NCBI RefSeq assembly: GCF_036323735.1
Contig: NC_086038.1
Coordinates: forward strand, 25,214,001-25,278,000
Source: Rattus norvegicus
Lineage: Eukaryota > Chordata > Mammalia > Rodentia > Muridae
DNA length: 64,000 bases
Reading direction: 5' to 3'
Both the position numbers and the translations under genes were made by a program. The notes below the pieces were generated by a model that ran no database searches, was not told the DNA's origin, and was given only the letters and a program-made list of their open reading frames with translations. Below, piece after piece: positions 34,457 through 49,300 of the stretch (position 1 is the stretch's first letter; each line of letters opens with the position of its first letter).

Positions 34457-37400
34457 AAATACAGAAAGGCTTAAGCAGTCTGTGTTGTGAAGCAGACAGC
34501 CTGCAAGGCACAGCTTTCCATGTTCAGGGATTCACAGCTCTGAGTATCGGTGGCTCAGAACAGCATGCCACGCCACATAAAGTAGTCCTCGGGCATGGAG
34601 TTCAGTTAGGTAAAGTACTTCCCTGGCATTCAGCAAATCCTGGGTTCAATCCCCAGCACCAGACAAAAAAGTCAGGCACTCAGGATGGCTGGAGCTCAAT
34701 CATACAGTGCTGCCTAGTATGGTGGTTTAAATAGGTATAGCCCAGACAGACCCATGTGTTTGAATGCTTGGGCCGTATGGAGTGGCACTATTAGGAGGTG
34801 TGGCCATGAAGGAAGTGTGACCTTGTTGGAGGAAGTGGATCACTGCGTAGGCGGGCTTTGAGGTCTCCTATGCTGAAGCTACACCCAGTATGATACACAG
34901 TCTCCTTCTGCTGCCTGTGGGTCAAGATGCAGAACTCTCAGCCCCTCCTCCAGCATCACGGCTGCCTGGATGCTGTCACGCTTCCTGCCCTGATGATAAT
35001 GGACTGAACCTCTCAAACTGTAAGCCAGCCCCAAATGAATGTTTTTCCTTTGTAAAAGTTGCCATGGTCATGGTGTCTCTTCGCAGCAGTAAAACCCTAA
35101 CTAAGGCACCTAGCATGCCTAGCTAGACACTACAGTGGATATGATGGACCCCATAACACATAACATACATGATGGAGCATTGGGTCACCACACTCAAGAG
35201 CTGAAGGCAGGAGGGGTGAACAGTTCAAGGCCATCTATCCTTGAATACATACTGAGTTTGAGGCCAGACTAGCTAGTATGGACATGAGACCATGCCTCAA
35301 AAAAAAAAAAAAAAATCAGAAATATTCAGTGATGGGCTGGAGACAGGGACTAAGAGGCGAAGAGAAGAGAAACACATTGACCAGCAAGAGGCAGAGAGTC
35401 AGCAAACACCACAGGGCAAAGGCCATGAATGCTCATGTCTGGGAGGCGGGGCTCCTGGTATTTTCCACTCACAATAACTTGTTTATCTTTTTTTGAAGAT
35501 TTATTTATTATATGTAAGTACACTATAGCTATCTTCAGACACACCAGAAGAGGGCATCAGATCTCATTACAGATGGTTGTGAGCCACCATGTGGTTGCTG
35601 GGATTTGAACTGAGGACCTCTGGAAGAGCAGTCAGTGCTCTAAACCACTGAGTCATCCCTCCAGCCCAATAAACTTGTTTATTACCAGTTTTCCTTACCA
35701 GACTTTTTTTTTTTTTAAGGAAATAATTATCTTACATTGTAAATCTCGGTCAACACTAGCCACTATTTTTCTTTTAATCTATATGCCACTAAACATTGGA
35801 AAAGGGGACTGAAACAACTGGCTCACATGAGCCACAGCTCACCTGAATAACACACCAAAATTGGCTTTTTTTTTCTCAAATTATTATGTGTATGGATGTT
35901 GTCTCTGTATGTATGATCTGCATATCACTATGTGTGTCTGGTGCCCAGGGAGGCCAGAGGAGAGTTTGGATGCCCTGGAACTGGAGTTAGACAATTATAA
36001 GCCAGCATAGGGTTACTGGGAATTGAACCTGGGTTCTCCAGAAGAGCAGCCAGCGTTTTGTTTTGTTTTTTTTCCGGAGCTGAGGACCGAACCCAGGGCC
36101 TTGTACTTGAGTGCTCTACCACAGAGCTAAGTCCCCAACCCCCGCAGCCAGTGTTCTTAATCGCTAAGCCATCTCTCCAGCCCCCCGAATTAGTTATTTT
36201 TATCCTGAGTCACCATGAGTAAATTATTACTTGCCTGAGTGGTTGAGCTCTGACCTGCTTGCTCTGGGATAATATCCAAACAGAGCGGACTGTCTTTTCA
36301 AAAGCAGGTCTTGAAGGGCTCACTGTTTCCCATCTGGCAAGAGAAAGAATAGCCATCTGGGCATAGTAGGAAGCTTCTGCAGATAAGCCTGTGACCAACT
36401 GGACTTCTCCCAAACACATATCACCAGGCAGGAACTCAGAAACAATCAACAGGCAAATGGATCTATGTAGGGTAACAGGAAGATTCTGAAAACCCCTCCC
36501 CCAAACAGCTGATTTACCAAACAGCCAAGTTTAAAAAAAAAAAATGTATGCATGCTTACAAGATTTACAGCAATGGATGTGACATGGGACAATTTTATTA
36601 GTCTTTGAGAATGTTTTCTTGTAGTTTTGACTGTGATTTAACTAGAACCATTTTCCAACAGCCTTCTACCCTTCCTGCCCTGAACTAGACAGAAACCTGG
36701 ATTCTCTGCAGTAAGAAAGGTCGTTGTTAGGCCTGGTGGTGCAGGCCTCCACTTAGGAGGTGAAGGCAGGAGAATTCAATGTTGAGGTTTAGCCTGTTGC
36801 TATGTACTGTAATGCTAAATACTGGCCCCCAAAGTCTGATTGTCCCCAGGGACAAAGAGATCCTCATGTACACCAAGTGATGCTAGGCAACCTTGCTCTT
36901 TAATTTATTGGTTGAGCAAAGAGGCTGACAGCCTATAGCTGGACAGGAGAAAGGTAGGCGGGGCTTCAGTTCCCAGGTCTGGGGTCTGAGGCAGAGACCA
37001 CAGGAGAGGAGAGAGGTGAAGAGAGGAGAAGACACCATGGGGTACGAATCTTGAGAACATGGCCACGAGGGCTGGCCAGTTGGAGTAAGCGCAGCCCAGG
37101 TAGAACCTGGTAAGTTATGTAACGGAGTTATTAACATAGACAACATATCACAAGGGTTGATATCTGTCCAGCTCTAATGCATTAATATAATGCCTATTAT
37201 AAACATAAAGGTTTTGCATCTTGTATCTGCAAACTGATTGATCAAAGGTGGGGCAGAAATCCCCAATTAATTTTTACTACAAGAAGTCCAAGATCGGGGC
37301 TGGAGAGATGGCTCAGCGGTTAAGAGCACCCGACTGCTCTTCCAGAGGTTATGAGTTCAATTCCCAGCAACCACATGGTGGCTCACAACCATCTGTAAAG

Positions 37401-40050
37401 AGATCAGATGCCCTCTTCTGGTGTATCTGAAGACAGCTACAGTGTGTACTTATATATAATAAATAAATAAATCTAAAAAAAAAAAAAAAAGAAATCCAAG
37501 ATCATCTTGAACTACATAGCAAGCTCAAGACTAGAGGGTGGGGCTTGAGAGTTGCCTCCACAGTGAAGATCAATTGTTGCTGTTGCAGACGACATGGGTT
37601 CAATCCCAGCACCCCACATGGTGGCTCAGCCATCTGTAAGTCCAGTTCCAGGGGATCTGACACTCTTCTGGCCCTGCATATACAAGATTGGTGGTGTGAG
37701 GGGTTGGGGATTTAGCTCAGTGGTAGAGCGCTTGCCTAGGAAGCGCAAGGCCCTCGGTTCGGTCCCCAGCTCCGAAAAAAAGAACCAAAAAAAAAAAAAA
37801 AAAAGATTGGTGGTGTGAGGGAAAGACACTGTAGGAGATTTTACACCCCGAGAATGTGCAAGCCAGATGAACAGGAAAGTGTTTCTCGGAGCCTAAACTC
37901 CAGCTTTTATTTTCAGAATGGTGTATGCAATAGAGCTAATCCAAACCCTAATGACAGTGTGTGGTCACAGAAGGACGGTCACCAACCTGACAGATGCTGA
38001 ACAATACCTGTTAACGATCCCCAGACATAGAAGACTTGAAGAAAAAAGAAATCACTACTGACTTAAGATTTATTTTACTTATGTGTACGCATATGTGTCT
38101 GAAGGAGTGCATGCAACAGACATGCAGAAGCCCACAGTGTCCAGAAGAGGGCTGTGTGTCCATCCCTTGGAGCAGAACTTAGTGGTTGTAAAATTTCTGA
38201 CCAGGGTGCTGAGGACCAAACGCCAGTCTCAGGCAAGAGTGCTCTTAACCACTGAGCCATCTCACCACCCCCCACTGATTTAGTGGGTTTATTTGGCTTT
38301 GTTTTTTGACTATCACCTGAATGCAATGCCTGGCCCCACTGCTGATCAAAGAACAGATAGACAGGTCATCAGTTTTGCATCCCTAATGAAAGTAAATCTG
38401 AAACCAGATTTCATACTGCTTCAGCTTTGGTGACAAGATAAATGATGTGGTCAGTAAGACTAAATTATAAGGGCTCAAAGAGTGCACAGTTGGGGAGGGG
38501 GAGAGGCTGGGGGGATGTTGGCCTAGAAACCGGGAAAGGGAATAACATTTGAAATGTAAATAAGAAATACCCAATTTAATAAAGATGAAAAAAATTAATC
38601 TAATTGAAACATAGGTTAACAGGTTTGAAGTAAGAATAATAAACATAAAAGAAGAAGAAGAGGAGGAAGAGGAGGAGGAAGAGGGAGGGGGCAGTTTTTA
38701 ATGATGTTTAAAAATAATGTAACTCCTTACTACCATATATAATAGGAATAATTGTATCCTGTTTTGTTATAGATGCCCTAGCCTTATCAGGTAAACAAGT
38801 TCAAACACAAATAAATAGATAGATAAATAACGAATGAATGAATGAATGAATGAATGAATGAATGAATGAATGAATGGCGGGCTGGAGAGATGGCTCTGAG
38901 AGATCTCTATCTCAGTGCTCATGTCCCTGCAGAGGACCAGGTTTGGTTCCCAGCACCCACGTGGCAGTTCACAACCACCTGTAACTCCAGCTCCACAGAT
39001 CCAGTGTGCTCTTCTTGGGAACACACGTATGACACATACACAGAGACAAAAACTCAGACGTGTACACAAACAAAAATACATCTCGAGCTGGGAGGTGGTG
39101 TGTACGCCTTTGATCCCAGCACTCGGGAGGCGGAGGCAGGCGGATCTCTGTGGAGGCCAGCCTGGTCTACAGAGCTAGTTTCTGGACAGCCAGGCCCACA
39201 GAGTGAGACCTTGTCTTGAAAACCCTAATAGATGTAGAGACGACAGAGATAGATATATAGAGATATACCTTAAGAATATTTTTTCAAGGGGTTGGGGATT
39301 TAGCTCGGTGGTAGAGCGCTTGCCTAGCAAGCGCAAGGCCCTGGGTTCGGTCCCAGCTCCAAAAAAAAGAAAAGAAAAAAAAAAGAATATTTTTTTTCAA
39401 GATTCAAGGAAAAGAATTTTCAGCGGTCCAAAATTCAGTTGTACAAGACGATCTGATATGCATGAGAAATCTTAGACTAAGGTGTGTCTCGAGCTGGTGG
39501 TCTCCCTGCTGACTTTCTCCTCACAGGGTTTTGTAAGCAGTGACTTACCACTAAGTCCTTGGTCCTTTTTCTTCCTCGTATTGCTTACAGATTCTTTAGG
39601 CTAAGTGGTGACTAACTCTTGAGCAGCCTGACCTCCAAAACCCCTGCATCCCCAGAGAGAAACTCACAGTTTTCACTGAGTCGGCCAAAGCTTCCCACTG
39701 CTCAAACGACATCGACATCTGGCTCCTCCGCCAATGGTCATAGCGGGCTCGACTCTCTGCGTTGCTCAGAATCTCTTTCGCCTTCTGCAACTTCTGAAAA
39801 GTCTCCACTGGAAAACAAGACAAGAGGTGAACTCCAAAGTCATCCAACGGCTCTCACCAGAATCTTGACTCACCCATATACTATAAGACTTTGGGGGCTG
39901 GACTGATGGCTCAGTGGTTAAGAGCACTGACTGCTCTTCCTGAGGTCCTGAGTTCAAATCCCAGCAACCACGTGGTGGCTCACAGTCATCTGTAATGAGA
40001 TCTGATGCCCTCTTCTGGTGTGTCTAAGACACTACAGTGTACTCATATAC

Positions 40051-40103
<53 letters not shown>

Positions 40104-40347
40104 ATAGATAAATAAATAGATAGATAGATAGATAGATAGATCTTTAAAAGAAAATACTTTGGGCTGGTCCTTCGAGTTCATGTTTGTAAGGTTATATTGT
40201 AAAGACAAGTGTGAGCTGGTGAGAGAGATCAGGGAGTAAGGATCTTTGTCTTTGCTACCTGGACATACATAATGCATACATACATAATGGAAGGAGATAC
40301 CTGATTCTTGCAAGCTGTCCTCTCAGTTCCATACATGCCCTGGGGTA

Positions 40348-40381
<34 letters not shown>

Positions 40382-43300
40382 TGTATATGGGTGGGGGAAG
40401 GCAATAAATAAAAAGAATAAAGAGAATTCTTATAAAGACAATTATTGGTTACAAATAAATACATTGTTATGTTAACACTTCCTTGGCTGATAAAAATGAA
40501 CTACAAGTCGAAACAGTACAGCATAGTGCACACATATGCTGTTACTAGAGAAGACCTCTCACAGTCCTCTCCCCTGCAGCCATCCAATAGCAAAACCAGT
40601 CCTTGGCGGCCTGGGGAGATAGCTCAGCAGCTAAGAGCACTTGCTCTTCCAAAGGACCCAAGTTTGATTCCAGGCATCCATGTCAGGCAGCTGAAAATCA
40701 CTTGTAATTCCAGAGAATCCTATGCCCTCTTCTGGCTTCTTCAAGCATGCCTGTGTGTGTACAATCACACACACATACACACACACATACATCCACTAGC
40801 TTCTGCAAGCACATACACACATGTAAATAAAAATTAAAATCTTTTTCTTTTGGTTTTTGTTTGTTTGTTTGTTTTTCAAAATAGGGTTTCTCTGTGTAGC
40901 CCTACCATAGTGGAACTCCCTCTATAGAACAGGCTGGTCTCGAACTCACAGAGATCCACAACCTCTGCCTCCCAGTTGTTGGGATTAAAGGTGTTATTAT
41001 ATGCTACTGCTGCCCAGTAAGAAATAAAATCTTTTAAAAAATCATTGAATAAAAAAATATGTTCAGCCCAGCACTCCCCATACAAGCCTAGGAATCCAGG
41101 TTTAACCCCTCGTAGGTGGAAGAAGAGCACCGACTCCTCTGCCCAACCCATTCTATGGCGCACATACACACAGACATCATCATCATCATTACTTTTTTAA
41201 ATTTGAAGACCTTGCAACAGTAAATAAAGAAAATGCAGGTCTATAAACAACTGAGGTCCTGTTGTATAACAGTTTCCTCCAATATTGAAACCTTTCACCC
41301 TATAGGCAAAATCCTTAAGCAGGAAAATAAACAACTCAAAATAGCTTCAGGAAGTTCCTGAAACTGACCAGATTCACTAGCCCCCCCCCCTCCTAGTAAG
41401 GAGGTAAGCAATAAACACTGACAGACAGAAGGAAGCTGAATTGTAAAAACTACTCTCTGAGAAGGCAAGCTGCAAGGAAGACTATGAGACCAGACGAAGC
41501 CAACTGAACTGTCTGGAAGAACTGTAGTCAAACTGAATCATTTGGAAGGGACACTCTCCAACCTATTGAGCTGCCCACAGGCTGTGCAGTATGTTCCAAG
41601 TTCTCAGGTTCCCAGCTTCCGTGAGCCATCACCCATGGTGGGATGGGCTTCGGTGATGGGGTGAGCTTTGGTGATAAAGCTGTCTTTGAGTCAGTTTTGC
41701 TTCGATAACTAACCCTTCACCCATACTCCTGTAAGGCAACCCAACAAAACTCATAGTTTACCAAGTTGGACCTGGGTATATAAGTACTTTGGTGTTTCCT
41801 AGGCTCCTTTTCTGAGGTGAATAGATGTGTGTGAGTAAGTATAGCATGTCCCAGGAAAAGTTTCGTCATACAACAGGCCTGTATGTTGATCCTCCTCTTA
41901 AACAGCCATCAGTAGATTCTTACCAGCTTTGGAGTTTTCGGGATGCTTGTCCGGGTGACATTCCAGAGCTCTGACCTTAAATTCTGCCAGAATTTGCTCA
42001 ACCTAAAACAAAAGTCAGGGTTTCAAATAAAGAGGATAGACAGAGCAAAGTGCTTAGCCCAGTGGTTCTCAACCTCCCTAATGCTGCCTGCGACCCTTAA
42101 TATGGTTGCCCGCGTTGTGCTGACCCCCAACCATAAATATTTTTCACTACCTTATAACTAATTTTGCAACTGTTATTAATCATAGTGTGAATATTTGTGT
42201 TTTCTGAAGGTCTTAGGTGACCCCTGTGAAAGGGTCTTTCAACCCCCAAAGGAGTCTTGACCCTGCAGGTTGAGAACACTGTCATGCAAGTCTGAAGAGG
42301 ACTCAAGTTCAATGCCTAGTGCCCATGTAAAAGCCTAGAGACCCAACCCTGTGATCCCAGTAGAGTGGGTGCAGATAGGAGAATGTGGAGAGCCGGTTAG
42401 TTGAATTTGGTGAGCTGAGACTGTCTCAAAATAAAGTGAAGAACAACTGAAGAAGATGCCAACACCAACCTCTGGCCTTTACACACATGTGCACAGATGA
42501 CTCTGTAAGAGAATCCAATGTCTTCAAGTGTATGGTAACCATGCAGACAATTCCAGCACTCTTGAGGCAGAAAAGGGAGGACCAGAGTTTCAAGGTCATC
42601 CTTGGCTAAATAGGAAGTTCAGGCCAGCACTGTAATAGTACACTTTATGTGTGTGTGTGTCTGTGTGTCTGTGTGTCTGTGTGAGAGACAGGGTCACACT
42701 GTGTAGCCCAGGATTCATTATGTAGACCGAACTAGCTTCAAACTCAGAGAGATCAGCCTGCCTCTGCCTCCTGAGTGCGGGGATTAAAGGCGCATGCTAC
42801 CAAGCCCAGCAAATGAACATTTTAAAAGATGTATCTGTTTATTTCATGTGTGTGGATGTTTTGCCTCCTGTGTGGTCTGTGCACGATGTGCGTGCCTGGT
42901 GCACAGAGAGGTCAGAATAGGGCACTGGACTCCCAGACATCAGAGTTACAGACGGTGATGAGGCACGGTGTGGGTGCTGGGAACCAAACTCTCACCTTCT
43001 ACAAGAGCAGCCAGTGTTCTTAACCACTGAGCCAACTTCCCAGTGCCCACAAGTAAACATTTGTAAATTAACATTTCATAAGTACCCCCAAACCCTCTTT
43101 AAATAAAATTCCTATCAATACAGAATAGAAAAATAAAGATTTTTTTATCCTTTTTAATCCTTTAAGATACATTTTGCCCATGTTTATGTCTAAGCTCTGG
43201 GAATGTTAAATAATACAAATGCATAAAACTAGACCTATCAGTCAAAGACGGCTGGGATTTTATTGCTGTGGTTGTTCTGGACTTCGTTTTTAATTCTGGG

Positions 43301-46300
43301 GCCAGGTGTGGTGGCCCGTGCCTCTGAGCTCAGCACTCGGGAGGCAGGGGCAGGCAGAGCTCTGTGAAATTGAGACCAGCCTTGGCTACCTAGTAAGGTC
43401 CAAGACAGCCAGGGCTATGTAGAGAGACCCTGTCTCAAAAAATAAATAAAAGAAAGAAAGAGGAGGAGGAGGAGGAAAGAAAGACAGATGCAAGGAGGCT
43501 GGGAGGGGGAAGCAAGCATTCTGGGGTCACTGAGATGGCTCAGTGGTTAAAGGCAATTGCCACCAAGCCCGATGACCTGAATCCAACGTCCCAGACCCAT
43601 ATGGTGGAAGGAAAGAACCAATTCCCACAGCATGCCCTCTGACCTCTTCATGATGTAGCATGCATGCATATATACATACAGACTATACATACAGACGGAC
43701 AGACATGTAAAAATACTCTTTCAACATTATGGTACCAGTCTATGGTATCGAACTGTAACTAATATGTCACTGCTACTTCCTGCTTTATACTTCCTGAGTC
43801 TTGCCAATTTAATTTTTTTTTAAGTAGCTCATATCTGTCTTTCAATACTTTACTATTTTTACTGTCACAGGATTAAGCACAGATCTTCTGCAGGGATGAC
43901 CCTGGGTAAACCAGTAAAGGTGGCTAGTTTGCTTTCAACATAGCCCCTCTCTCTCCTGCTGTCCCTATCGCACATGCCCAGTGCTGAACGCAGACAGTCA
44001 AAAGCCCTTACATCACTAAGCCTCCCTTCATGATCCAATATCTAGTGATCTGTCTGCACAGCTGCCTACCGTGCCGGTGGTAAACAGAAATCATGTTTAA
44101 TTTTACTCACAGTCAAATAAACCAAAACCTCCAGAAGGTGAAGGGAGGTTCAAAGGCACCAACACTGATGCTCTCCTGAACCTTAACTAAGTAGGTGCAC
44201 ATTTCTAAAAGTGAATTAAAGTGCACATATAATTTATACTTGCAGGCATATAATGTGTATGAAATATACATTATATGTGAAACTATTATATTATATTTGT
44301 GTATGGAATATATAATGTATATGTGTGCATATATATGTGAAATATATGAAATATAGTGTACATATTTATATGTTAAATATATATGTATATGTATGTGAGA
44401 TATATATACATATATATGTATATATGAAAAGCCTCTATGTCTAGTCCTTGACCCAGAATTCTGTTTCTAAAAACTTGTCTAAGGGGCACAGGTCTTCCTG
44501 GTTGCTGCCGCCGTAGAGAGCCCGTGGGCAGCACCCCGCGAGCAAACTTGAGCCTCGGGACCACAGGTAAGACCAACTTTTCTGCTGCAAGTGACCTGCC
44601 TGGTGAACTCAAGACACAGGCCCACAGGAACAGCTGAAGACCTGTAGAGAGGAAAAACTACACGCCCGAAAGCAGAACACTCTATCCCCATAACAGGCTG
44701 AAAGAAAACAGGAAAACAGGTCTACAGCACTCCTGACACACAGACTTATAGGACAGTCTACCCACTGTCAGAAATAACAGAACAAAGTAACACTAGAGAT
44801 AATCTGATGGCGAGAGGCAAGCGCAGGAACCCAAGCAACAGAAACCAAGACTACATGGCACCATCGGAGCCCAATTCTCCCATCAAAACAAACATGGAAT
44901 ATCCAAACACACCAGAAAAGCAAGATATAGTTTCAAAATCATATTTGATCATGATGCTGGAGGACTTCAAGAAAGACGTGAAGAACTCCCTTAGAGAACA
45001 AGTAGAAGCCTACAGAGAGGAATCCCAAAAATCCCTGAAAGAATTCCAGGAAATCATAAATAAACAAGTAGAAGCCCATAGAGAGGAGTCACAAAAATCC
45101 CTGAAAGAATTCCAGGAAAACACAATCAAACAGTTGAAGGAATTAAAAATGGAAATAGAAGCAATCAAGAAAGAACACATGGAAACAACCCTAGATATAG
45201 AAAACCAAAAGAAGAGACAAGGAGCTGTAGATACAAGCTTCAACAACCGAATACAAGAGATGGAAGAGAGAATCTTAGGAGCAGAAGATTCCCTAGAAAT
45301 CATTGACTCAACTGTCAAAGATAATGTAAAGCAGAAAAAGCTACTGGTCCAAAACATACAGGAAATCCAGGACTCAATGAGAAGATCAAACCTAAGGATA
45401 ATAGGTATAGAAGAGAGTGAAGACTCCCAGCTCAAAGGACCAGTAAATATCTTCAACAAAATCATAGAAGAAAACTTCCCTAACCTAAAAAAAGAGATAC
45501 CCATAGGCATACAAGAAGCCTACAGAACTCCAAATAGATTGGACCAGAAAAGAAACACCTCCCGTCACATAATAGTCAAAACACCAAACGCACAAAATAA
45601 AGAAAGAATATTAAAAGCAGTAAGGGAAAAAGGTCAAGTAACATATAAAGGCAGACCTATCAGAATCACACCAGACTTTTCGACAGAAACTATGAAGGCC
45701 AGAAGATCCTGGACTGATGTCATCCAGACCCTAAGAGAACACAAATGCCAGCCCAGGTTACTGTATCCTGCAAAACTCTCAATTAACATAGATGGAGAAA
45801 CCAAGATATTCCATGACAAAACCAAATTTACACAATATCTTTCTACAAATCCAGCACTACAAGGGATAATAAATGGTAAAGCCCAACATAAGGAGGCAAG
45901 CTATACCCTAGAAGAAGCAAGAAACTAATCGTCTTGGCAACAAAACAAAGAGAAGAAAAGCACACAAACATAACCTCACATCCAAATATGAATATAACAG
46001 GAAGCAATAATCACTATTCCTTAATATCTCTCAACATCAATGGCCTCAACTCCCCAATAAAAAGATAGATTAACAAACTGGATACGCAACGAGGACCCTG
46101 CATTCTGCTGCCTACAGGAAACACACCTCAGAGACAAAGACAGACACTACCTCAGAGTGAAAGGCTGGAAAACAACTTTCCAAGCAAATGGTCAGAAGAA
46201 GCAAGCTGGAGTAGCCATTCTAATATCAAATAAAATCAATTTTCAATTAAAAGTCATCAAAAAAGATAAGGAAGGACACTTCATATTCATCAAAGGAAAA

Positions 46301-49300
46301 TCCACCAAGATGAACTCTCAATCCTAAATATCTATGCCCCAAATACAAGAGCACCTACATATGTAAAAGAAACCTTACTAAAGCTCAAAACACACATTGC
46401 ACCTCACACAATAATAGTGGGAGATTTCAACACCCCACTCTCATCAATGGACAGATCACGGAAACAGAAATTAAACAGAGACGTAGACAGACTAAGAGAA
46501 GTCATGAGCCAAATGGACTTAACAGATATTTATAGAACATTCTATCCTAAAGCAAAAGGATATACCTTCTTCTCCGCTCCTCATGGTACTTTCTCCAAAA
46601 TTGACCATATAGTTGGTCAAAAAACGGGCCTCAACAGGTACAGAAAGATAGAAATAATCCCATGTGTGCTATCAGACCACCACGGCCTAAAACTGGTCTT
46701 CAATAACAATAAGGGAAGAATGCCCACATATACGTGGAAATTGAACAATGTTCTACTCAATGATAACCTAGTCAAGGAAGAAATAAAGAAAGAAATTGAA
46801 AACTTTTTAGAATTTAATGAAAATGAAGGTACAACATACCCAAACTTATGGGACACAATGAAAGCTGTGCTAAGAGGAAAACTCATAGCGCTGTGTGCCT
46901 GCAGAAAGAAACAGGAAAGAGCATATGTCAGCAGCTTGACAGCACACCTAAAAGCTCTAGAGCAAAAAGAAGCAAATACACCCAGGAGGAGTAGAAGGCA
47001 GGAAATAATCAAACTCAGAGCTGAAATCAACCAAGTAGAAACAAAAAGGACCATAGAAAGAATCAACAGAACCAAAAGTTGGTTCTTTGAGAAAATCAAC
47101 AAGATAGATAAACCCTTAGCCAGACTAACGAGAGGACCCAGAGAGTGTGTCCAAATTAACAAAATCAGAAATGAAAAGGGAGACATAACTACAGATTCAG
47201 AGGAAATTCAAAAAATCATCAGATCTTACTATAAAAGCCTATATTCAACAAAACTTGAAAATCTGCAGGAAATGGACAATTTCCTAGACAGATACCAGGT
47301 ACCGAAGTTAAATCAGGAACAGATAAACCAGTTAAACAACCCCATAACTCCTAAGGAAATAGAAGCAGTCATTAAAGGTCTCCCAACCAAAAAGAGCCCA
47401 GGTCCAGACGGGTTTAGTGCAGAATTCTATCAAACCTTCATAGAAGACCTCATACCAATATTATCCAAACTATTCCACAAAATTGAAACAGATGGATCAC
47501 TACCGAATTCCTTCTATGAAGCCACAATTACTCTTATAGCTAAACCACACAAAGACACAACAAAGAAAGAGAACTTCAGACCAATTTCCCTTATGAATAT
47601 CGACGCAAAAATACTCAATAAAATTCTGGCAAACCGAATCCAAGAGCACATCAAAACAATCATCTACCATGATCAAGTAGGCTTCATCCCAGGCATGCAG
47701 GGATGGTTTAATATATGGAAAACCATCAACGTGATCCATTATATAAACAAACTGAAAGAACAAAACCACATGATCATTTCATTAGATGCTGAGAAAGCAT
47801 TTGACAAAATTCAACACCCCTTCATGGAAAGTCCTGGAAAGAATAGGAATTCAAGGCCCATACCTAAACATAGTAAAAGCCATATACAGCAAACCAGTTG
47901 CTAACATTAAACTAAATGGAGAGAAACTTGAAGCAATCCCACTAAAATCAGGGACTAGACAAGGCTGCCCACTCTCTCCCTACTTATTCAATATAGTTCT
48001 TGAAGTTCTAGCCAGAGCAATCAGACAACAAAAGGAGGTCAAGGGGATACAGAGCGCAAAAGAAGAAGTCAAAATATCACTATTTGCAGATGATATGATA
48101 GTTTATTTAAGTGATCCCAAAAGTTCCACCAGAGAACTACTAAAGCTGATAAACAACTTCAGCAAAGTGGCTGGGTATAAAATTAACTCAAATAAATCAG
48201 TAGCCTTCCTCTACACAAAAGAGAAACAAGCCGAGAAAGAAATTAGGGAAACGACACCCTTCATAATAGACCCAAATAATACAAAGTACCTCGGTGTGAC
48301 TTTAACCAAGCAAGTAAAAGATCTGTACAATAAGAACTTCAAGACACTAAAGAAAGAAATTGAAGAAGACCTCAGAAGATGGAAAGATCTCCCATGCTCA
48401 TGGATTGGCAGGATTAATATAGTAAAAATGGCCATTTTACCAAAAGCGATCTACAGATTCAATGCAATCCCCATCAAAATACCAATCCAATTCTTCAAAG
48501 AGTTAGACAGAACAATTTGCAAATTCATCTGGAATAACAAAAAACCCAGGATAGCTAAAACTATCCTCAACAATAAAAGGACTTCAGGGGGAATCACTAT
48601 CCCTGAACTCAAGCAGTATTACAGAGCAATAGTGATAAAAAACTGCATGGTATTGGTACAGAGACAGACAGATAGACCAGTGGAATAGAATTGAAGACCC
48701 AGAAATGAACCCACACACCTATGGGCACCTGATTTTTGACAAAGGTGCCAAAACCATTCAATGGAAAAAAGATAGCATTTTCAGCAAATGGTGCTGGTTC
48801 AACTGGAGGTCAACATGTAGAAGAATGCAGATTGATCCATGCTTATCACCCTGTACAAAGCTTAAGTCCAAGTGGAACAAGGACCTCCACATCAAACCTG
48901 ATACACTCAAACTAATAGAAGAAAAACTAGGGAAGCATCTGGAACACATGGGCACTGGAAAAAATTTCCTGAACAAAACACCAATGGCTTATGCTCTAAG
49001 ATCAAGAATCGACAAATGGGATCTCATAAAACTGCAAAGCTTCTGTAAGGCAAAGGACACTGTGGTTAGGACAAATCGGCAACCAACAGATTGGGCAAAG
49101 ATCTTTACCAATCCTACAACAGATAGAGGCCTTATATCCAAAATATACAAAGAACTCAAGAAGTTAGACCGCAGGGAGACAAATAACCCTATTAAAAAAT
49201 GGGGTTCAGAGCTAAACAAACAATTCACAGCTGAGGAATGCCGAATGGCTGAGAAACACCTAAAGAAATGTTCAACATCTTTAGTCATAAGGGAAATGCA

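Noticed and set aside
39596..39667. Extension of the Dnajc12 exon 3 frame past the donor (alternative C-terminus)
   Set aside because: The GTGAGT donor is strong and the downstream residues do not look conserved; intron retention is possible but not shown.
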